Source: Armillaria gallica (Eukaryota > Basidiomycota > Agaricomycetes > Agaricales > Physalacriaceae). Taken from it: DNA of 64,000 nt. Made by a program: the position numbers and the translations under genes. The stretch is taken from positions 2,294,001 through 2,358,000 of the forward strand of contig JBANDB010000011.1 in NCBI GenBank assembly GCA_037576215.1. Reading direction: 5' to 3'. Numbering within the stretch: the stretch's first letter is position 1; each line of letters starts with the position of its first letter. Under the pieces are notes generated by a model, which had not been told where the DNA came from, searched no databases, and saw nothing but the letters and a program-made list of their open reading frames with translations. This document shows, in pieces, positions 47,428-58,249 of the stretch.

Positions 47428-49521
47428 TACTACCTTACTACATCCTAATTATCACGATTTTGAGCCAGTGCCACGGGGTAAATGCTTCCCGCGAACTTGT
47501 TGTGAACATGGTTAGCAGAAGGCCGCCGTCAATGCTGCGCACAACACGTCCCACTGGTAGGGAGCCGTTCCCAGAACAAGTACATTCGTGCAAGAGCTCG
47601 CATGATAAGTGTTGCACAACGAACGTGACACCACACATGCGCACGCAGCGTCCACGGCTAAAATGCTCAGAGCCGAGTATCTGGAAAGTTGTTCGAGAAC
47701 ATTGAATGGGACTTCTTACTATGTAATCATACCACGAACTACGGATGCAACCGAAACGCAGCTAGGCCGCTGAGAGAAGGCTCGGTGTTGGCAGCAAGCT
47801 ATCACCGTACGTCCGAGAGACCGCGAGACTGACAATCTCGCCACAGGGAAAAACTCGTCCGAGAAATGGCGCGACGATAGAGGAATTCTGATAGCTAGAT
47901 AGCCTGACTGTCTTCGAAGTCAACAGGATAATTGAAAGAGATTCGTATTTTTGTTGCTTCCTCGTCATGTGGATGAAGTACATAGCGTATGTATACGGTC
48001 CGGTCCCCGGGGTGATATTCTGATATCAATCAGTGGCGAGAATGCATCTTGGAAAGAAAATAAGCACTCTGCCTTCGCCTTCACCCGTTGCAGTGAAAGT
48101 TCTGAGCGGAAGATCCCATGACGCTTTGATCTTCAACCAAATGGACAGACACGGAGACTCAACATGATCCCTCTCCCTGCTCCAGCGATATGACGACGAA
48201 GGAACGCATCATCCTCGGACGGTCAAAAGGCTAGGTACTGCAACTCGGAGATATAAACATACAATTAAAACTGTGATCCGTCGGAGATGGCAAATCAAAT
48301 AGCTACTTGGTCGTTCTGCCGCGAAGTGTTCGAAGCTGAAATCAAAGAACCACGGCACCCGGGGAGAAAACGCCAACCAGAGACTTGGGAACACTAGCTG
48401 GGATATTGGAGCATGACGTGGCTGATGAAGCTGGATGACGCAGGCTCCGATGAAACCCATGGTCACATATAGAATGAATAGAACGGAGTGTGAGCTTGCC
48501 TGGATGCCACGCAAAGATAAGGTCAATATAGAACGCCACCATTAGACTGCAGGGTGGCGTATGCCAGTGGGAAAGGGAGCGAGACTACACGGAGTTGATG
48601 ACGGTCTTCTACATATACTTTTTACCCTTCAATTGAAATCGGACCCTGATATGAATCCCCACTCTGATCAATATATTACCTCCCCAGCAGGTGGTATTTG
48701 GGGGGCAACATCACGAGATATGTCCATGAATACAAGAGTCGAGGGCAGCACAGGAATTTAGTTCTAAATGTACCCCAGGATCAATCCAGGACTCGGAGCA
48801 CGTCGTGATTATCAGCCAAAGCAACGATGGAAACATGGAGAGGCGTGACCAAGTTGCAAGCGCGTCTGCTAGTTCGGGCCACTGAGAGACGATCAACGTG
48901 TATTCTGACTGAAACCAGAGCCCTGAAATCGGCTTGAAGAAGTACTTCCACTATTCCATACGTAGCACCAACAGATTCTGGGAGAATTCATATAGCGCTT
49001 TCGAGACGATGGCGTTGAAAAGAGAAACGGGGGCCGGACCAAGGTACGAACTTCGTTTCGGACCGCGACACCGGTATGACTCGACCATACTGCTTTGGAT
49101 GATCCAGAATTGAACCACACAACGACTGGCGCCAGAAAAATCGCTTGTTTCATCGGCCTACTCGTTCGATTCCGCATAATACGTTGTCGAACCTGGGTCT
49201 GCAAGAATACTTAATTCCGTTGTTTTCGGGATACGCTGAGACGAGTTGGAAGAGGCTCTAGATCATTGCATATATCACAGGAACTGAGGGCACTGATAGG
49301 CTATAGCGCACCTGATCGTCCCCGTCTGCCAGGCCACGGCCGAAGTGCGCCACACAGGTACCACGGGTCGAATTCTCACGACTACAGTGGATTCGAAAAC
49401 TGGGAATTCTCCCAATCCTCTCAGCAGTGAGTGATAGAGGATCGCTACCTAAAAGGGACGCGTTATTTGTCTCTATTATAAGTTGGTGGCACGCGAAGTT
49501 CTCAGGCCTTTGTCTTGAACA
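47428..49521. other. 2.1-kb stretch, possibly a decayed membrane-protein gene on the minus strand
   Basis: No intact gene. On the minus strand at about 48540-48350 overlapping frames give YIDLIFAWHPGKLT and LFILYVTMGFIGACVIQL, and at 49200-48900 KQAIFLAPVVVWFNSGSS. They look like pieces of a membrane protein in shifting frames. No family could be named. Confidence 0.3.
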
Positions 49522-50257
49522 ATGGCACCCATTTTTAGCTTTCCTTATGACTTTTTGGAATCTCTTTGACTCCTTTCACACTGAAATCCTCTTTCAATAT
49601 CGGTGAACATGCCCCCCCAATTCGCTTTCCTGCTTTGACCAGCCATCCTTTATTATACACCCCGCCGCTCACGCGTGCACCATCTCCAAACGAATCGCTC
49701 GATTCAAACCACGGAGATGACAAGACTTCATATTCAGACTCGGAATCCGTACTTTCGCAGTCGGAGTTCGACATGAAGCATGACGGCCTCCTAAGGTTGT
49801 ACCAACCAAGGCCAGAAGAAGAAGAAGCCGACCAGCCTGTCCTGATTGAGCGGCCTACGACGCCCACCAGGGCGGAGGGTAAGTCCGCGATCCAGTACTT
49901 CCAGAGTGTCACTCACATGTTCTCACAGAATTGGCGGAGCAAATAGTGGATCGCTTGCGCAGTGAAGTGAGAATGGTCGCTGAGAACGAGATGCTTGAAC
50001 AGCAAATCTTGTTCCGCGGATCCAGAATTGGGACGGAACGACCCCAGTCTAATATGGGTGTAGATGAAATCATACAGAGTATGATGTCGGGTTCCCAGAG
50101 ACAGGAGGCTCGACAACCTCCCGGGCGCTTGTTTATTGCCAACAAGGCTCCTTGGGCCATGGATGGCCCACCCCAGGGGTATGGGGCGTCGGTGCCGGGG
50201 CGATCACCCGCGAACGGCTCGCCACGAAAACGTGGAAAAGGAAAGAGGAAACTGTAA
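49522..50257 (+). CDS. Uncharacterised basic-tailed protein, 2 exons, apparent frameshift near start
   Basis: The long frame before the intron (to 49878) and the second exon (49929-50257) join in phase across a 50-nt intron. The protein has a Pro/Ser-rich N-terminal half (RAPSPNESLD, YSDSESVLSQSEFD), a predicted helix LAEQIVDRLRSEVRMVAENEML, and a very basic C-terminus PRKRGKGKRKL. The only nearby ATG (49522, MAPIFSFPYDFLESL) is in a different frame and hits a TGA at 49567; one extra T in the TTT at 49565-49567 would join it to the long frame. I take this as the true start with a sequencing indel. No family recognised; nuclear location is a guess from the basic tail. Confidence 0.6.
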
Positions 50258-50369
50258 AAAGCCACAACCCTATACATTGTATCTAACGTCATCTGTACAA
50301 AATATATACTGTATTTTACTATTACACTTGGAAATACAACAAGTACGTACGAACACAGTTCCATAAGTA

Positions 50370-51706
50370 TCAAACATCGTTCTTGTCTTCCGAAAAGTAA
50401 TCCGGCAGTGCATCTTCCACTGTCTTGATCATATGCAAAATACTTCGTCGAGCGGCTAGCCGGCAGTCTTGATGCATGTAAGTAGCGCTGCCCCAACGAT
50501 CAAAGTCCTTTTGTACTTGTTTGAGCCTCCCCAGTACATCCGCTAGTCCCAAAGAAAGTACGGCATCGCCCCTCGTCTTCTCCTTCCAGAACTCGACCCA
50601 ACTCTGGGAACACGAAGGCTGATGCCATGTCGCGTTACATGAGGGCGAATGGTCGATACGGGGGGCAGACAGTCTCAGTTTCTCCCACGTTCTGGATAAG
50701 CGATAGTAGCCCGTTAGAAGTCGCAACTGTTCGGTAGAACTGATGATTAGCCGGCCCTCCTCGTCGACGTCTCCTAGGTCTGCGTGACCATTCTTGACCA
50801 CCACAGGCTTCTGCATGACCTCCAGGTAAGCCTCGCCGCGTAGAGACCGGAGAGAAAGTTCATCTGAGAGGGCCATGGCAAGATAGGCGTAACGTGAAGA
50901 CGTGGTCATGAGCTGCCGCAACAGGCCAATCATCGTGTTGAGCAGCCGTTCGTGGTTGCACATCTGGGCCAGGCGCATTAAGCGCGTCAGTTGTGTTATA
51001 GTTTCGGGTTCCGAACCGAACAAGATAGGCGTCGCTGTCAGTGAAGGCTGGGTGAAGAATGAGAAGGGAAAGGTGGGCATGGGACTTGGCCGGTGGTTGA
51101 TGTACTCTTGAATGGCGTCAAGAGCCCATGTTTCCAACGACTTGAAGGCATACTTGTTCGATATGCGAGCAATGTCGATGAGCCTGGAGACGTCCGTTGC
51201 TAGATTTCGCATTTCTGGAGGTCTGGGAAAAACTCTCAGAGCAAGCGGCAGGATACGCACTGTACAGTGCTCACAAGGCGTAAAGGGCCCCAAGAAAGTT
51301 CCTAAATTCTTCAGCGCTATCTCCCGTTAGAGCAATGGGGTCGTCGTCAGAGGTTCCCTCGGCCGGTTCGCTACCCTGAGGCAGGGTAAACATCGTCTTG
51401 AAAGAAGAGCCGTCCTTTGAAAGCATAGTTCGATGGACCTGTGAAAGATAAACAATTATCAATGAGAGGCCACTAGCCACGCACGTTAAACAATGTATTC
51501 TCCACCAGCAGAACGCAGCTCCCGTCTTCAAAGTAAAAGGCTTCGTCTCTTCTGATATTCCTCGCAGCCCTAACTTGCGTCCCAAGTTCCTCGGTGGAAT
51601 CTCGGTCCGACTGGCTGTTATCTGACCTCCTTCTCTTCCGGCTCGAGAATGTTGTAGAGCCATCTTCAGCCTTGGGAGCAAAGAGAGCGTCTACGTCGTT
51701 CGACAT
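50370..51706 (-). CDS. BTB/POZ-domain protein, 3 exons
   Basis: Exons 51706-51485, 51438-51275 and 51222-50370 give 412 residues. The BTB fold is seen at about residues 55-165: RRDEAFYFEDGSCVLLVENTLFNVHRTMLSKDGSSFKTMF, then DDPIALTGDSAEEFRNFLGALYALP, the usual positions of the D-x-L/V and H-R-x-x-L-x-x-x-S-x-x-F landmarks. The rest is helical with MCNHERLLNTMIGLLRQL and a Cys-rich segment (SPSCNATWHQPSCSQSW). Residues 20-40 are basic (SRKRRRSDNSQSDRD). Agaricomycetes have very many stand-alone BTB proteins of unknown role; BTB domains dimerise or recruit Cul3, but neither is shown here. The 3' end lies 113 bp from the convergent neighbour's stop. Confidence 0.85.
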
Positions 51707-52439
51707 GATGAGCAGACGCGGCAGAGTTGCGGCAGAGTAGCGGCTAGTTGCGGCAGAGCCCGTCCCGGCAGATCGCGGCACAAATGTGCCGGCCGAATGT
51801 TTGACGGGGCTTGCCGTTCGAGTCCGACCATGAATCCGGACATCGCTAATGCTTTTCCTGCAGCAGAGACACGAGCGCTGAGGCACTGGAAATAGGCTAC
51901 ACTGGTATTTCTGCTTCACCCCCTTTGTATGGTTGACTTTAGGACCTTGAATTGAAGGAGGGAAGATGTTTTCGCTTAGAGTCCGGAAAATCAAATCGAA
52001 GGAGGCTCTTAAGTCACCTTGCCAGTACGTTCCTTCTCCTCGATAAATGTTGGAACTTGAAATGACGTTCTAACATACTCATGAGCTTTCCTAGTATTTA
52101 CGATGCTCATCTACCGCTCGCAAAAGCTCGTAGGCGAGTCACGAAAGTACCAACCAAATCGGAAGGCACAGCACCTGTTCGCTGTGTACATCTATGATCG
52201 TAGTTCATTGGAAAATTCTTTTTACGACCAAAGGTATGTCTCGTTGATTGTAGGCATAAATTCGGGTCGCAGTGAATAAAACACCCGGCAGATCGCGGCA
52301 CGAATCTGCCTATCTCCGGCCGAATGTTTGGCTTTTGCATCATCTCCTCTCATAGTCGCGTTGAATCATGAACGGCCATGCCATCACTTCCGTTTTCTTG
52401 CGAAAATAACACGGTTGTGATTGCTCAGCAACGACCATC
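51707..52439. other. Intergenic stretch with a dispersed direct repeat
   Basis: Upstream of the BTB start a phrase GCGGCAGAG recurs (51719-51758). A longer phrase, CCCGGCAGATCGCGGCAC followed within about 25 bases by GGCCGAATGTTTG, occurs at about 51774-51815 and again at about 52284-52331, 510 bases apart. No gene. Confidence 0.6.
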
Positions 52440-53776
52440 ATGGCTTTGGAACTGTCCCTTTGAACGACGGAACTGAGGTGAACAGCTGCTGTAGCGCCCT
52501 TGACCTCAACTGATGCGCCTTCCTAGATCCCTCTTATTGCCTATGGGACGGGCTCAGTCTGGAAGTTCCAGGACGTTGTGCCATATGTCGAACAGGCCCT
52601 GGAGACAGGCTTTAGTCACATTGATACTGCTGCATGTGGGTCTTTTGTTATCGACAGGCGGCGTAATTTGACGGTTCATCCAAAGACTATCAAACCGAGG
52701 AGGGCGTCGGTATAGGAATAAAGGAGAGCGGACTGGACCGAAAGAGCCTTTACATTACTACCAAGTTTAGTGGCGGAGATATCAACAAGAGGTCCGGAAC
52801 AGCCTGACAAAGGTGTGAAGAACCACCATTCAATAGTTGACTGAATGGTCCTTATCAGCGAACTAGCTTGGCCTAAAATATGTCGACCTTTACCTCATTC
52901 ACTCACCGCGACTGGTCACGGGGAGTCTCGAGAATGCCTGGAAGGAACTCGAGAAAATCAAGGAAGATGGCTTATCAAAGTGCGTATCTCGTAGAACGGT
53001 ATCACCGCCGGTCATTGACTTCGCGTCCCAGGAGCATCGGTGTAAGCAACTTTCAAGTCGAGCACCTCGAACAAGTCGTCAAGACTGCCAAAGTGGTTCC
53101 GGCCGTCAATCAAGTCAGTGTCTGTAGACCGCTCCAGAGGAATGTGTCCTGACGATGGTGACGTAGATTAACCTTCATCCGTACAATTACGCGGAGGCAA
53201 TTCCAGTATTGGAGTATTGCAAGAAACACGGCATTATCGTGGAAGCTTATAGCAGTCTGACGTAGGTTTCTTTGCCCTTTCCACGACATGCGCTCACAGG
53301 CTCTTAGTCCAATCACAAAGGCACCAGGCGGGCCTGTTGATGACCCAGTTTCCCAAGCTGCGCAGCGCCGCAATGCAACGCCAGCCCAGGTGCTACAGCT
53401 ATGGGTCCTCAGCAAGGGCGCCGTTATCGTGACGTGGGTCCCGAGTCGCTTGCCAAACCTATCGCCTCTCATTTTCAATTTTCCACTTCCAGAACAAGCT
53501 CAAAGAAGGAGCGTCTTTTGGAGTACTTGAGTGTAGCAGACCTTCGTGAGTTGTCATGCCTAATTGATTTATTGATTTAACTTTAACTAATGCATGCGAA
53601 CAGCACCTCTGACGAATGAGGAGATTGCTGCCATCGACGCAGCCGGTGCGCTTGGGCCACCTGGTTCCTCAACCATTCGTGCTCTAGCAGCTCGCTTAAG
53701 GGTTCGGCCATGGCACACGGTCGCCTTGGGGGCACTGCTACTCATTGCTTGCTTTCAAAGGTACTACGTCCAGTAG
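52440..53776 (+). CDS. Aldo-keto reductase with C-terminal membrane anchor, 9 exons, two apparent frameshifts
   Basis: NADPH-dependent carbonyl reductase fold. Exons 52440-52477, 52527-52635, 52686-52812, 52867-52979, 53032-53113, 53167-53261, 53308-53433, 53493-53545 and 53604-53776. Catalytic tetrad region: HIDTAA (Asp), the following Tyr before QTEEGVG, ITTKF (Lys) and LYLIHSP (His). Also SIGVSNFQ, PAVNQINLHPYNY and IVTTSSKKERL of the cofactor site. The last exon adds a hydrophobic segment WHTVALGALLLIACF before RYYVQ, so the enzyme is probably tail-anchored, which is unusual. Frame is lost twice, at 52445-52447 (TTT) and 52793 (single C), each repaired by one more base in the same run. 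Every other splice phase fits. Substrate unknown. Confidence 0.82.
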
Positions 53777-54417
53777 GTAGGCTATTATTGGAAATCCTAT
53801 TTTTGTCGCGATTACAATTGCCAATTCGTAACAACTTCAATCACATTCCCATTCCCATGGACGCCCGCATCCTTATGTAGAGTCGGGTAATAACGCTTCC
53901 TTCCTTTCCGTGCACGGAGACAGTCCTAAAGCTGTGCTGCAACGTGCTACATCTGCTGCGTATCTGATGTATTTACTTGTGGTGCTCGTCTTGACATCAT
54001 TGACACGTTTTATTGCATTGTCATACCTTCGTGGGGCGAATTGACGAATTGGTACTTACTACTCGCTCAAGGGTATAGTGATGGCCTTTAAATTTCCGAT
54101 TTCCTAGCTAATTTCCCGCTGGCAGAATGTACTGTCAGGCCTGAAGCAGTGGTCGCTCGTATCGTGTCTCTCAGTCGCGGTACCGGCCCCCTTCGCGTGT
54201 GTGGCTTGCCAATGCATGATCATCGGCCAAATTTGTGTCCGATCGGAAGTTAGCCCAACGCTATCTCTATTCTATTTTTAAACCTCTTCTGAACAACGCA
54301 TGCACGACATAGACAAACAAGATACGCACTATAAAGCCCGAGAGGCTGGAGTATACTCCCATCTTCACTACCCACCATCATCTCTATTGAATACTAACCC
54401 TTCTCTGCTGAATTTTT
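53777..54417. other. Intergenic stretch and protease promoter
   Basis: No coding sequence recognised. Contains the 3' flank of the aldo-keto reductase and the 5' flank of the aspartic protease. Confidence 0.5.
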
Positions 54418-56260
54418 ATGATGTCTCGCGTTTTGATCACCGCTCTCCCTTTGCTTCTCGGCTTCACCCCAAGGTCGGACATGCGAAGGACATTCTGGCT
54501 CGCGACAGGGCTCGCGCCCAGAAGCTCCTGGCCGGCGTGCAGCCCAGCGGCCCGGTTGGCATCCAAGAACTGCGCGCAAAGAGGAGTCACCACCGCCACC
54601 ACCACCACGGCTCAGAAGGTACTAAGCCTACTGAGCCCAACGACCAGACCGGCGGTAGTGGTAACTCAATTGACGTAACGGATGCCGGTGGGTGCTTGAA
54701 TACATACCAGATTTGCACAGATGTTGACAGTGATCTTGTTTCTAGCCGTTACTTATACCACCTCGGTGAAGGTTGGTGAGTCGGCGCAGGCTTTCACCCT
54801 TCTCATCGACACGGGTGCGTATTCATCGTCGAATACTGTCCCTTTTTGTTCATTCGTTATACAGGAAGCTCCAACACTTGGGTCGGCGCTGACAAGGAAT
54901 ATGTTCCATCATCCACGAGCAAGAGGTGTGTAGCATAGTAATCTTTCATTGGTAGGGTACTGACTGATGACCTTGTCCAGTACTCGAAAGACCGTCGTAC
55001 GATTCTTTATTCATGGTGAAGTGATATCGCCTAAATATGTCCCTGCCTGTAGAAAGTCAGTTATGGATCTGGATCCTTCAGTGGAACGGAATGTATGCTT
55101 CAAATTTGTAGTCACTAGTGACTTGCTAACGTACACTTTCAGACACCGACCGTCTGGAGCTCGCTGCCGACCTTGTCATCGACGAACAGTCAATTGGTGT
55201 CGCCTCCTCCGCTCAAGGTTTCGATGGAGTTGACGGAATCCTTGGGTACGTTTCCCTTTCTTTTCGTAAGGCGATGTTCGACGTAGTTGGCTTGCAGCAT
55301 TGGACCGGTAGAACTTACCGAGGGTATGTTGTACATCCCGCTCTGTAGCCGATGTTTCCATTGATGGTGTACTTCTCAGGTACTGTCGGTGGATCCGGAA
55401 CCATTCCTACTGTCACCGACAACCTCAAGAGTGAAGGCAAGATCGAGAAGGAGTCGATTGGGATTTCGTACGTGCCGACGACCGATACAAATCTAGCCAA
55501 TGGAGAGTTGACCTTCGGTTCTGAGGATTCTTCCAAGTATGCTACAATCCTCGTAATTTCATTGCCTCGAATGGCTTAACTCCCTTACTAGGTACACGGG
55601 AGAAATTACCTATGTTCCGATCACTTCTACATCTCCGGCCAGTAACTACTGGGGTATCGATCAGTCAGTTTCATATGGGAGCACCACTATCATGTCGACT
55701 TCTGCTGGTATCGTTGATACCGGAACTACTCTCCTTCTTTTGTCAAGCGGTGCTTTCAAGAAGTACACGACGGCAACAGGAGCTAAGATGGACGAGTATG
55801 ATCTCTAAAATATCATCTACGAATCGCGTTAACGGGTTTTCAGATCTACCGGACTCCTCTCTGTTACTGAGGCACAATTCGAGAAGATGAAGAACCTTTC
55901 CTTCAAAATTGGTTCGGTGAGTTGCCTTCTTCAAACTCCTAAGACCAATAGAGTGACTTCTGTAATTAGACTACTTTCGAAATGACCCCCAATGCGCAGA
56001 TTTGGCCGAGGAGCTTGAACACCATGATGGGTGGCAAGGCCAACGGAATCTATCTCGTCGTAGCTGACATGGGAAGTATGGATGGCTCAGGCCTCGACTT
56101 TATTGGTTCGTGGTGATCTCTACTTTCCTTCAAGCACAGCTGATCCTACTTTCGTTCAGATGGGTTTGCCTTCCTCCAGAGGTTCTACAGTGTCTACGAC
56201 ACGACTAACAAGCAAGTTGGAATCGCTGTCACCCCCCACACTAATGATACCACCAACTAA
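54418..56260 (+). CDS. Secreted aspartic protease (A1, polyporopepsin type), 12 exons
   Basis: Exons 54418-54687, 54746-54814, 54865-54925, 54981-54996 (16 nt), 55053-55092, 55143-55245, 55298-55323, 55380-55536, 55592-55795, 55844-55916, 55970-56105 and 56160-56260. A signal peptide (MMSRVLITALPLLLGF) is followed by a pro-segment with RDRARAQKLLAG and a His-rich stretch (RSHHRHHHHGSEG). Both catalytic aspartates are present: LLIDTGSSNTWVG and GIVDTGTTLLLL. The flap is VSYGSGSFSGTE, and the C-terminal FLQRFYSVYDTTNKQVGIA is typical of A1 enzymes. No GPI signal. Between signal peptide and pro-segment the frame shifts at the CCCC run 54467-54470; a fifth C would connect them. Extracellular acid protease, likely nutritional. 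Confidence 0.9.
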
Positions 56261-57491
56261 TGACCTAGTGGTTATTCGCTACGCTTTCAAGGACATTGTA
56301 ATTTTCTTATAACATTTGGGATTGTATATAACAAGTGATACATTACCGGGAGTCTCGCAATAGAAGATGTATTTCTCACGACGCCGCGAACAACTGTCTA
56401 GTCTCCTCTCCATCTATTCTAGCTTCATGCACGCACGTTCACGACTCTGACGCAGTCTATTTTTGAACTCGGGAAAACGCCGTTCGGTTTGATTCCCGAG
56501 GAGAAATAAATAGATGTCACTCAATTTTGTGGGAGCTCAAGCGCTCACTAATCATTCCCAGCGAACAAACTTCCATAAATGCTGATCAGCGTTCAACCCT
56601 CTTACGAAAGTGCATCCGGGACATGATTCAAGACAGGCTAAGTAGTTGAGGTAGCTTCTGTATACCCATGTAGTGATTCCTCTTTAAGTAGGGTCCTTGA
56701 CCCCGGCGGAAAACGAGGCATTTTCCACTCCCTCGATGCGTCACAGTTAGAGACGGTCGCCGATCAAAAATAAGAAATATATCAGCGATACAGTTTATAT
56801 CAGATCACGATGGCTAGGATATTACTACGGCGCTCAATTAATACAGTGGATGATTATCAGGACTCTAGAAATGATGATGATTGGAAGCTCTGAGGTACGA
56901 GGGGTCCACCACAACACGCAATTAAACGACGTTGGTGATATCCTCCTCGCTTGGCGGAGCTAAGATACTGCCTCTACTGCTGCTAGGACCTTGCATGAAG
57001 GATAGAGGGTAGGACTCTGGGCGACAGAGATAAGTCAGTGTCTGTTCCTTAACTCGTAAAGCAAAACACACCAACACCAAAGTTGACACTCAGCATGCCA
57101 TCATCGGCGTTGACGCTCGATGGGGATGCGTATATGTCTGGTTCTGGAATGCAACGATGAACGAGTACCCCGCGAAGTACTGAAATAGCCCTCACCAGAG
57201 CTGGTGCTCACTGATTTTGCTTCCGACCTGAAGTCGTCGGGGGGACTGATCGACCCCGAGAGTTGTTTTGTCCTGATGGCTGTCTGTAGCACAAGGTTGG
57301 GTTGATGCCACACGAAAATGTAAGAGTGTCCGTGTACCTTCATTTTGTTGACCCAGCTACTAATGTCAGATCGCCATGTCCAGGCATCCCGCCAAAAGCG
57401 GAAGGAATGCAGAGGATGGAGGAAAAGAGCATGCTCGTCATATAGATCACTGAGGTGCTGCTGAAATAGGGCATCATAAGCGGCGCTGTGT
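56261..57491. other. Intergenic stretch and possible downstream exons of the next minus-strand gene
   Basis: To about 57000 nothing is recognised. The minus frames at 57343-57101 and 57522-57340 (for example LMMPYFSSTSVIYMTSMLFSSIL) may be 3' exons of the membrane protein described next, but phases do not connect cleanly. Confidence 0.35.
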
Positions 57492-58030
57492 CTAGTTTGC
57501 GGAGTGAGAAGGTGCGATACATAATGGTGAGTCCAATGCTCGCCTGTGATGTTCCTCTTCGTCTGCTAGTTGAGCGATGCCCTCGCTTTTCAGTAAGCCA
57601 TATGTAGTTTTGGCATCCTCCATGATGTTTGCGGTCTTCTCCCTGACATCCGCAGGAGCGTAGGGACCAAGACTGGGATAGACGAGGGTATACCCGATGA
57701 CGCTGAAGAAGACTGCCATAACCAAAATCAGAGGAAGTCGCGCAAGAGAGGTCGAGGACAAGGTGAGCGTGACCAGTTGGTAAAGTTCAGGAATTGAAAG
57801 GACTGGCATGGCGAAAATGTTTCCTCGATGAACCTCAGGCAGCCACAATTTATAGCAGAGCCAGATTGAACCTCCGATAAAGGCATAGACTGGCAGTAAG
57901 TTATTGGAAAGCTCATTAGAAGACAGAATTGATGATAATGATAGGCGCTGGTACAGGTACGAGCCTGCGTTAAGTATGTTGAGTATGTAGCTGTTGACTT
58001 GAGTGCAGCAAGTGACGTCACTGATAGCCT
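57492..58030 (-). CDS. Unidentified membrane protein, exon structure uncertain
   Basis: A continuous minus frame encodes ILNILNAGSYLYQRLSLSS, SNNLLPVYAFIGGSIWLCYK and WLPEVHRGNIFAMPVLSIPEL, then a strong hydrophobic helix LARLPLILVMAVFFSVIGYTL and a charged stretch (VREKTANIMEDAKTTYGLLKSEG). It ends at 57492 or, with one more G in the GG run near 57564, continues into the frame that holds MMPYFSSTSVIYM. The M of MPVLSIPEL (57809) is a possible short start; translation upstream is also membrane-like, so earlier exons are likely. No known family. Confidence 0.45.
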
Positions 58031-58249
58031 AACCGGTAAGTCCGGGGAGGGCCGGAGCTGACTTCTTTCTTTTCCAACGACAACGCTTTTGTCAGGCGCG
58101 CTCCCTTTTCCCAAGCTTGGAGAGTCAGCTCTGTCTGGGCTGAAGCTCGAAGACGCAGACCTGTAATCCTCTTCTTCAACCAAAAAATAATCTATCTCCT
58201 CCAAACATTGCGCCTGATGTGATTGATTTTCCCACAGGCAGGCTTCCAT

